A stretch of 64,000 nt of DNA from NCBI RefSeq assembly GCF_026151205.1, contig NC_087075.1:2270859-2334858 (forward strand). Direction: 5' to 3'. The position numbers and the translations under genes are program-made. Under the pieces are notes generated by a model. It had not been told where the DNA came from, did not search any database, and worked only from the letters and a program-made list of their open reading frames with translations. This DNA comes from Bolinopsis microptera. Lineage: Eukaryota; Ctenophora; Tentaculata; Lobata; Bolinopsidae. Positions 56,288 to 64,000 of this stretch are shown here, piece after piece (within the stretch, counting starts at the first letter, position 1; every line of letters begins with the position of its first letter).

Positions 56288-57486
56288 AACACTCACAATA
56301 AGGAAGAGTAGTTGTTAACACTCACAATAAGGGAGAGTAGTTGTTAACACTCACAATAAGGGAGAGTAGTTGTTAACACTCACAATAAGGGAGAGTAGTT
56401 GTTAACACTCACAATAAGGGAGAGTAGTTGTTAACACTCACAATAAGGGAGAGTAGTTGTTAACACTCACAGTAAGGGAGAGTAGTTGTTAACACTCACA
56501 ATAAGAGAGAGTAGTTGTTAACACTCACAATAAGGGAGAGTAGTTGTTAACACTCACAATAAGGGAGAGTAGTTGTTATCACTCACAACAAGGGAGAGTA
56601 GTTGTTAACACTCACAATAAGGAAGAGTAGTTGTTAACACTCACAATAATGGAGAGTAGTTGTTAACACTCACAATAAGGGAGAGTAGTTGTTAACACTC
56701 ACAATAAGGGAGAGTAGTTGTTAACACTCACAATAAGGGAGAGTAGTTGTTAACACTCACAATAAGGGAGAGTAGTTGTTAACACTCACAATAAGGGAGA
56801 GTAGTTGTTAACACTCACAATAAGGGAGAGTAGTTGTTAACACTCACAATAAGGGAGAGTAGTTGTTAACACTCACAATAAGGGAGAGTAGTTGTTAACA
56901 CTCACAATAAGGGAGAGTAGTTGTTAACACTCACAATAAGGGAGAGTAGTTGTTAACACTCACAATAAGGGAGAGTAGTTGTTAACACTCACAATAAGGG
57001 AGAGTAGTTGTTAACACTCACAATAAGGGAGAGTAGTTGTTAACACTCACAATAAGGAAGAGTAGTTGTTAACACTCACAATAAGGGAGAGTAGTTGTTA
57101 ACACTCACAATAAGGGAGAGTAGTTGTTAACACTCACAATAAGGGAGAGTAGTTGTTAACACTCACAATAAGGGAGAGTAGTTGTTAACACTCACAATAA
57201 GGGAGAGTAGTTGTTAACACTCACAATAAGGGAGAGTAGTTGTTAACACTCACAATAAGGGAGAGTAGTTGTTAACACTCACAATAAGGGAGAGTAGTTG
57301 TTAACACTCACAATAAGGGAGAGTAGTTGTTAACACTCACAATAAGAGAGAGTAGTTGTTAACACTCACAATAAGGGAGAGTAGTTGTTAACACTCACAA
57401 TAAGGGAGAGTAGTTGTTAACACTCACAATAAGGGAGAGTAGTTGTTAACACTCACAATAAGGGAGAGTAGTTGTTAACACTCACA
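56288..57486. repeat. 29-bp satellite array, about 41 copies
   Basis: The unit is AACACTCACAATAAGGGAGA followed by GTAGTTGTT, repeated head to tail with very few variants (GGAAGAG, ATAATGG, CAGTAAG, CAACAAGG, GTTATCACTC). It lies between TMED2 and TRA2. Each unit junction makes GTTAAC. The homogeneity suggests recent expansion or ongoing unequal exchange. Confidence 0.97.
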
Positions 57487-57721
57487 TAGGTTCCTTTTTT
57501 GCTTTCACAACTTCTCACAGTCTTTCACTCAGATCACTTGATTTTATCGCATTCATTTACACCCCCTAACTTTCCCTACCCCGCAAATTTTCAACACTTT
57601 TCTGTACATTTGAATTACGATTTAAACAAAATCAACTCATTTCAAATCAGTTCTTTTTTCATCAGATTAAAAGAGAAATGTATTGATTTGTAAAGAATAT
57701 CAAAATAATTCTCAGTTTGGA

Positions 57722-58869
57722 ATGCCGTCACGATCAAGATCCCGTTCTAGAAGTAGGAGCTACAGCAGGTCTTATAGCAGGTCTCCCAGCAGATCCGATA
57801 AAAGCAGGTTTTTAGATTCTTTTTTAATTATCAATTTTAATATTTAATTATTTACAACAACAAATACTCGGAAAACCCAATAATTTTCAAACTTTTTTGA
57901 CAATTTAGTTCAACCAATTGCAATGCCCCGCCCCGGGCGCCCGGAGGTTACGTATTGTGACATGTGACATGGAACATAATTAGTCTAATGAGTAGTTTAA
58001 TTCAGTAGATCCAGGTCGAAGAGTCGCGGTAGGTCGCGCAGTGTGTCTCCGCTATCTAACAGAAAGAGACATGTCGGGGACAGAGACATGCCTCCTCCTT
58101 CTAAAGTTGTTGGTACGTTTCTCCACTCTTATAATCCTATGCTTTCATTTTCGTTTGATCATTTTGTGGCCTTCATTTACACTTTACACCCCCTAACTTT
58201 TCCTACTCTTCAACGTTTCCACAACTTTCTATACGATTCACTAAATAAACCCTCTCCAGGAGTGTTTGGTCTGAACCTGGATACCACAGACCGCGAGTTA
58301 CGGCGTGTGTTTGAGAAGTACGGCAAGCTGGAGGACGCCATGATAATAAACGACAGAAAGACGGGCATGTCACGTGGTTTCGGATTTGTTTACTTCCAGA
58401 GACCGGAGGATGCCCAAGTTGCTAAGGAGGAAACTAATGGTCTGGAGATTGACGGTACGGTTAATTAATACTAATCATTAATTAACTTATGTTCTAATTA
58501 ACTAAATAACTAATACTCTAATTTATTTAGTAAGTTGGTCATGTACCCACCACTTAACACTTATACTCACCCTGTCTTCCCCCTGTAGGTAAGAAGATCA
58601 GAGTAGATTTCTCAGTAACCAAGCGACCCCACACCCCAACTCCAGGACAGTACATGGGGCGGCCCACTATCCCCCGATACTCAGGACGAGGTAGGGGGTA
58701 CGGGGGACGGAGCTCCAGAAGATCCTACTCCAGATCCAGATCTAGATCCCCAAGACACAGTAAGAGGTACAGATCACGGTCCAGATCCCCCCGCCGCCGC
58801 TCACCCTCCCGCTCCTTCTCCCGCAGTCGCTCTCGCAGTCCTCGTCACCACAGATCCAGAAAATACTAG
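57722..58869 (+). CDS. TRA2: Transformer-2-like splicing regulator (RS-RRM-RS)
   Basis: Four exons with GT-AG borders and matching phases: 57722-57807, 58006-58112, 58260-58454, 58589-58869; 222 residues. An N-terminal RS domain (about 1-55, opening [20 protein letters not shown]) leads to one RRM. It has RNP2 VFGLNL at the exon 2/3 junction and RNP1 RGFGFVYF. After the RRM comes the TRA2 signature linker [17 protein letters not shown], then a Gly/Arg stretch and a second RS domain ([20 protein letters not shown] onwards). TRA2 proteins bind GAA-rich exonic enhancers in the nucleus and promote exon inclusion with other SR proteins. It is shorter than vertebrate TRA2B (288), mainly in the RS and Gly-rich parts. 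Intron 1 contains a GC-rich patch (CCCCGCCCCGGGCGCCCGG, about 57925). Confidence 0.95.
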
Positions 58870-59466
58870 AACTCCTTTCAGATCATCAGGATAGCTTATT
58901 TTGACTTTTTTAAAGACTAACTGGGCTAAATTAGAAAACTCTTGTTAGTCAGTTGTTAAGCCCGAGATCTTCTCAAGATTTGGTAGTTCAATATCATGTC
59001 TACGACGGTCTCGGTTAGAGCTATTTCTTAAATCCATATTCTTTCCCATCGTAAGACAAATGAAGTGTTTTTAATGCCAGTTTGGCACCAAGTTGTTGGA
59101 GAAAATGATCTGAATTCTGAAAGTGTAGTGTCAGAGAAATGGTTGTTAATTATTTATTATTTTCAAAAAGCGAGAAAAATGCTGTATTAATATCGCCGGT
59201 AATTTAATTTAACTAGCTTTAAACCAAATATGATATTACTTACCTATCTACTCGACTCACATGTTTCAATGATTTTAAATGTTATTGCAACTTTCGTAAA
59301 GTTTCCATATTTGGTATAAATTTCCTTCAATTACTATTGATACTGTGCTAAGATGATAGAACGAATCTTGAATCTTGGTTAGTGAACATGTTGTATCGCA
59401 ATGCCATTCAAAGTAATTAACGTTACTCCTTGTGTAAAGCATGTGATAACGAACAGACTCTAAAAG

Positions 59467-62041
59467 ATGAACTCGGAGATGAGCTCAATAGACGCTCTAG
59501 TTGAACATTGTCAGAGTGCAGTGGAATGTGAGGACATTCCAACAGACCTTCAGTTTAGTAGTCATGTGACGGGAGATGAACCACAGGTATGTTTAGTTAG
59601 TTTACAGTCGGGAGGGTCAGCTAAATTATAAATAACACCAAAACCTAAAATTTCGTGCTGAACTCAGCTTAAATTTTGAAATGGCAGAGAAAAAGAAGAA
59701 CAAACATTATGTTATTTAAGATTGCAAACCATGAACGCCGGGCTAATAAGTGATCAGTAATTAACCAATTAAAGTAATTAATTAACTTGCACAGGAGGAG
59801 TCTGCAATGGATGACGACTGTTGGAAGAGCCAGGCTGTAGTTGATAGGGACATGTTAAGTGAGGTGCCGGAGCGAGTTAACTGGATACACTTTGTAGATG
59901 GTACGTCAATACAGATTAGTGACCAATTGGTGACCAGTTAGTGACTAGTTGGTGATCAGTTAGTGACCAATTAGTGACCAGCTAGTGATCAGTTAGTGGT
60001 CAGTTAGTGACCAGTTAATGACTAATTAGTGACCAGTTAGTGACTAGTTGGTGACCAGTTAATGACTAATTAGTGACCAGTTAATGACTAATTAGTGACC
60101 AGTTAATGACTAATTAGTGACCAACTGATAACCCCTCCAGGTACGCCCTACGGGGAGCGTCTACTAAAAGCAGCGGAACAAGGCTGTACTGCACTGGTTG
60201 AGGAGATACTGTCTGGGGAACCTGATGTTATCAACTACAAGGACACTGACGGTTACACTCCTCTACACAGAGCTTGTTATCAGGGGTGGGAGGATATTGT
60301 GGAGATCCTGCTTCTAAACGGTCAGACATTGCCCCCCGGCCCCCCCTGCCCCCCCCCCCGGCCCCAATCCTTCTTTCTTTTAACAGTGCTCTTACCTGTG
60401 ATTCACAGTACTTAAAACTCACTTTCCAAACAAGGAACTAGCCTCAATCTATTAGTGGGTTATGACGTCAATTTCTCCAATTGAATGCTCTAATTAACTG
60501 CTCCAATTGACTGCTCTTATTGACTGCCCTAATTGATTGCTCGTATTAATTGCTCTAATTAATTATTCTAACTAATTGCCCCAATTATAATTGATTGCTC
60601 TAATTGATTGCTCTAACTAATTGCTCTTATTAATTGCTGTAACTAATGCTGCGTGTTACAGGGGCAGATAGGGACAGTAGAACAGATGATGGTTGGACCC
60701 CACTGCACAGTGCAGCACGATGGAACAAGGTCCTCTGTGCTAAACTCCTTATTGCTGCTGGGTACGTTCTTATTAGTATCTTTGTTAATGGGAGGTGTTC
60801 AGCCTGAATTTCTGTGAAACTTGTTTTCAAGATAGCAGCTGACCAACAAATAACAACCTGTGACCGAACTTTTGAAGAGGTCCTGAAACCGCCCACCGGT
60901 GCAGCCATGCCCATATTTGGTTCTTTTTTAGCCCAATAGGCCAAGTCACATCAACATGCCCAAAACAAATATGGGCATGTCTGCAAAGTTCAGGCTGGAC
61001 TCCCTTCCCTAAACGTTAGTAATATCAAATCTTATAATAATGATAAGATCAAATCTAATTATTTCAGATGTAACATAGTGTAATATATTGGTGATATTCC
61101 AGGTGTGATGTAAATGCGATGAGTAACGGCCAACAAACACCGCTTCACATAGCGTGCAGTAGTCAGGCCTGTGCTAGTGTTATACATCTGTTACTCTGGC
61201 ACTGCGATACTGATGTGTCCCTGCTGTAAGTTACATTTGTATTTAACTTACTTATATTAAGTTAATTAAGTTAGTTAAGTTAAATGTTTACTGGAAGTTA
61301 AAGTTGGGTTAGCTAGCTAGATGTGTGTTTACTTTAAGTTGGTTAGCTGAACTTAGTGTAAGTTAAATAAGTAGGGTAAACATATTGTAAATGGTAGTGT
61401 AAAGTTTTACAAAGAGTGCTGTGTACTTTGTACGTAAGTATAGAATGTATTCTTGTGTAAAATTGTATTGATCCCGTTTGATGCGACAAGGAAAAATGCT
61501 CTTATCAGGAAAGGAATTTACTCTTTTCTTGAGAAAATTCCTTTCCTGATAAGAGCATTTTTCCTTATCGCATCAAACGGGATCAATACAATTTTACACA
61601 AGAATACATTGCAACCATGCGACTCATAAACAATACTCCAATCCGGATTTTACATAATTATAGAAAGAATGAGTATAGAATAGTTGTGGGGAACCTTGCA
61701 CCCATTATGTAAGGTTCCTTGTTTATGTGGTATTTTATTGTGCGTTAAATATTGATCAATAAAATTAAACGTTATTATATTCAGGCCACTCACAGTATCA
61801 ATATAGCCTTGTTATCAGTATATATACCGGTTGTGTCATGAGTTATTTTATAAAAGCATTGTCGTGATAATTGATCAATTAGTTAATTAATTAATAATAA
61901 GTTAATGAACCGTTCAGGAACAACAGTGGCGAGACAGCAGAGAAGGTAGCATTCTCTAGTTCCCTTCTAGGACCGCTCTTTGAGCTAAGACACAGATTTG
62001 TAGACATTGATCCTATGAAGGATAGAGAAATCCTCTTATAA
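59467..62041 (+). CDS. ANKRD49: Ankyrin-repeat protein, ANKRD49 orthologue
   Basis: Six exons, phase-consistent: 59467-59586, 59795-59900, 60141-60320, 60662-60761, 61103-61225, 61918-62041; about 250 residues (human 239). An acidic N-terminus (about 1-75) precedes ankyrin repeats: KDTDGYTPLHRACYQGWEDI, TDDGWTPLHSAARWNKVLCA and NGQQTPLHIACSSQACASVI. The ending NNSGETAEKVAFSS ... PLFELRHRFVDIDP parallels the ANKRD49 C-terminus. Vertebrate ANKRD49 is a nuclear protein reported in germ-cell and autophagy contexts; the molecular role is not settled. Introns 2 and 3 are filled with short tandem repeats, and intron 5 has a 76-bp-arm hairpin. ATG directly follows CTCTAAAAG. Confidence 0.93.
59915..60124. 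repeat. Intronic minisatellite in ANKRD49 intron 2
   Basis: Degenerate 10-11-bp units of the AGTGACCAGTT type fill almost the whole intron (for example TTAGTGACCAGTTAATGACT repeated). Confidence 0.85.
60475..60650. repeat. Intronic minisatellite in ANKRD49 intron 3
   Basis: Degenerate 12-bp units of the GCTCTAATTGATT type, about fourteen in a row, end about 12 bp before the exon 4 acceptor. A C-rich stretch (about 60328-60364) lies just after the donor, which is the unusual GTCAGA. Confidence 0.8.
61444..61610. repeat. Near-perfect hairpin (76-bp arms) in ANKRD49 intron 5
   Basis: 61444-61519 pairs with 61535-61610 with one visible mismatch and a 15-base loop. It is transcribed with the host intron if the gene model is right. 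No TIR-type ends or target duplication are obvious. Confidence 0.9.
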
Positions 62042-62357
62042 AGGCTTGTGGAATGTGGAATTGTATTTTGAATATTTTGGTTATTTGTGAAATCGGGGTA
62101 AGAATTTTTTTTGTTGAAATTTCTTTTTTTCTATTTGATTTATTTTGAAGTATTTACTGTTTGTAGAAGGAAAGTCTTCGGATATATTTATTTGAATTGT
62201 ATTAAATGTATTCTTTATGTTTATATTTAATTAACTTTATACTGCTAGAAAGCAACTTGCATCCTTTGCCTTTTACTGTTCCGGCAACATACAGATTCTC
62301 ATCATCTAAGTAAAACAATTCCCACATTCCACAATCACTAACAACTCAATCTGCAGG

Positions 62358-63653
62358 ATGGGATCACATCATGGGGACGATGAAACAAACGCCATCCTCC
62401 TCAAAATCCTACAACACAACATCCGAGTTAAATCAGTACAAATAGACGGACTGCGACGAGTACAAGAGGACATAGTGGTACCTCATCTCAAACCTCTGTT
62501 AAAAGCTAAGAATCTGTACTCTCTGTTGGGACTAGTAGGTAAAACTCATGATGATCTGGAGGTACTGGACGCGTTTGAGAAGATAGACATTAATATAGAA
62601 CATCTGGGTAAGAAGAGCGATGTAAACGAGGTAATGCTGAGAGTAGCTGTTAGTGAGAATAGGAGGAACACGTTCGGCATGAACGTGTCAGGTGATAGAG
62701 GACTCAATGATGGTAGTTTAAATATTTACGGGAAAGTTAGGAATCTGTTCGGGAGACTGGAATCTGTCCGTGTTAATTACGTGAAGGGAACGAAGATTTC
62801 AGATGGTTGCAGCATGATCTTCAATAAACCCATCTTATCCCAGAAAAACTCTAATTTCAAAGTTGTAGCGTCAAAAGAGAACATGTTAAACAGGACTGCA
62901 AACTACATGACATCCGACGTTAAGACTAACATGGTGTATCAAGTTGGGATGTTAGGAGGTAAGAATGAGTTTGAAGCAGAAGCTCTCTGGCAACAGATCC
63001 ACGGTGGGAACGTCTCCATGAAGGTCAGAGAAGAGTTTGGTCATCATCTGAAGTGCGCCGTGCGGCACAAGTATGTGCGCGACACACGCGACGACCTCCT
63101 GGTCCCAACTACCGGTTCAAAACACTCAATAGAAACAGAGCTAGCTGGGTTTATGGGTGATGTGAACCATGTTAAAGTCAATGTGGACTCTCAGATTAAC
63201 ACTAAACTATTCCTGGGTTACTCTGGAGCTCTGTCGTTCCGAGCTGGTCTGATCCATGAACTGAGTGAGAACAGGCGGACGTGGATAACAGACAAGTTCT
63301 TTTGTGGGGGCCCTGGTTCAGTTAGAGGGTTCTATGAGGACGGTATAGGGCGCCCACTTGGGGGCACCATGCATTGGGGGGCTGGGGTATCACTATCTCG
63401 CAAACTCCCCTTCTCTCCCCATATCTGGGGTCTTGGCAAGTTCATGCGTATAAACCATTTCGTTAACGCTGGTAATTTAGGAAATGATAGAAAGGACTTG
63501 TTCGTTGATCCGAGAGTATCAGTTGGTTCCGGTGTTATTATGAAAATAGCCAACTTTAGAATGGAGATAAATTATGCGGTTCCTATCAGGTATCAAGCTA
63601 GTGATGTGGTGAATCACGGACTACAGTTCGGCATCGGAATTAATTTCATGTGA
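62358..63653 (+). CDS. SAMM50: Sorting and assembly machinery subunit Sam50
   Basis: A single coding exon of 431 residues (human 469). The N-terminal POTRA-like domain spans about 10-110 (VKSVQIDGLRRVQEDIVVPH ... FEKIDINIEHL) and the 16-strand barrel about 115-431. The Omp85 signature loop is present as FFCGGPGSVRGFYEDGIG, VRGF standing for the usual IRGF, at about residues 315-333. The last strand ends HGLQFGIGINFM, the expected C-terminal beta-signal with an aromatic final position replaced by Met. Sam50 inserts beta-barrel proteins into the mitochondrial outer membrane and anchors the MICOS bridge. The start is the first ATG, one base after ATCTGCAG, which may be a splice or trans-splice acceptor. 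The ANKRD49 stop is 316 bp upstream. Confidence 0.97.
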   Translation: MGSHHGDDETNAILLKILQHNIRVKSVQIDGLRRVQEDIVVPHLKPLLKAKNLYSLLGLVGKTHDDLEVLDAFEKIDINIEHLGKKSDVNEVMLRVAVSENRRNTFGMNVSGDRGLNDGSLNIYGKVRNLFGRLESVRVNYVKGTKISDGCSMIFNKPILSQKNSNFKVVASKENMLNRTANYMTSDVKTNMVYQVGMLGGKNEFEAEALWQQIHGGNVSMKVREEFGHHLKCAVRHKYVRDTRDDLLVPTTGSKHSIETELAGFMGDVNHVKVNVDSQINTKLFLGYSGALSFRAGLIHELSENRRTWITDKFFCGGPGSVRGFYEDGIGRPLGGTMHWGAGVSLSRKLPFSPHIWGLGKFMRINHFVNAGNLGNDRKDLFVDPRVSVGSGVIMKIANFRMEINYAVPIRYQASDVVNHGLQFGIGINFM

Positions 63654-63724
63654 TTTTGTTGGCGGAATTAAGGTTATATGCATTTTGATCCGCGAATTAG
63701 GATTTTATACGAATGTCACGTTAG

Positions 63725-63730
63725 AATAAA
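63725..63730 (+). promoter_or_regulatory. Candidate poly(A) signal of SAMM50
   Basis: AATAAA 72 bases after the SAMM50 stop codon is the only canonical hexamer close by. The sequence beyond, to 64000, has no coding region. Confidence 0.5.
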
Positions 63731-64000
63731 TATTTGGATGTTTGAGTTAAGATAGCGCACTCTACTATTTTCTCATTTCAATTCACGTCGAGGGCCGTTT
63801 TGGTAAACGAGTTAACATTCATACTTTCCTGTTTTGTTGATATTGTATTGTATATAATGTGTTGATATTTGATTCGAGATCGTAACATGTTTATATTTGC
63901 TGATATCGACTTTATTTCTGGACATTGAACAATTAACTTAAATTGTAATGTCTTATCCACTGTGTTGATATTGTTCTGACATTGAAATATACGATTAGCT

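Noticed and set aside
56288-57486. CRISPR array with 29-bp repeats
   Set aside because: 29 bp is a typical CRISPR repeat length, but the copies are directly adjacent with no spacers, in an animal genome.

Overview
This is animal nuclear DNA, AT-rich and packed with transposons. Every host gene I can name is metazoan: TMED2-like p24 cargo receptor, TRA2-like splicing regulator, ANKRD49, SAMM50 and a secreted TSP1/B-lectin protein. All lie on the + strand and, where introns are visible, these are short (about 0.1-0.7 kb, GT-AG). The LINE clades (RTE-like with an APE endonuclease, CR1-like), a tRNA-derived SINE, a pogo-like DNA transposon and many small inverted-repeat elements fit an invertebrate. 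I lean towards a cnidarian, but the window alone does not prove it.

Layout. 1-12 kb holds no secure host gene: a 39-bp satellite, a duplicated 0.53-kb repeat, a SINE with a 10-bp target duplication, a decayed pogo-like transposon with TA target sites, two further TA-flanked TIR elements, several foldback elements and two candidate exons of an unknown gene. 12-20 kb carries an intact 1047-codon endonuclease/reverse transcriptase LINE on the - strand, three long GGA purine tracts and a repeat whose reading frames resemble the C-terminal domain of P2X7 receptors. 20-25 kb is a mosaic of duplicated and foldback repeats. At 25.6 kb sits a TSP1 + B-lectin gene with one apparent frameshift. 30.4-34.1 kb is a 5'-truncated CR1-like LINE inserted into a short repeat, with a 5-bp target duplication. 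At 34.8-36.2 kb is an unbroken single-exon gene of 442 codons of unknown function. 36-52 kb is again repeat territory: a 36-bp minisatellite running into a decayed multi-exon gene with the motifs FDGRK, PSGRYLGF and GCDATNVNAG, a decayed LINE, and a nest of three LINE fragments.

The last 11 kb is a gene-dense block on the + strand: TMED2 (4 exons), a 1.2-kb array of a 29-bp satellite, TRA2 (4 exons), ANKRD49 (6 exons) and SAMM50 (single coding exon). TRA2, ANKRD49 and SAMM50 are about 600 and 316 bp apart, and each of the four genes has an AG 0-6 nt before its start codon, which would fit trans-splicing. These housekeeping genes act in different places (ER-Golgi traffic, splicing, an ankyrin adaptor, mitochondrial outer-membrane assembly), so their proximity need not mean a shared pathway.

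I did not find a convincing new multi-gene system. The items most worth a second look are the unknown 34.8-kb gene, the decayed FDGRK/GCDATNVNAG gene, the long intronic and intergenic hairpins, foldback elements that share a core but not their arms, and the possible spliced-leader organisation.
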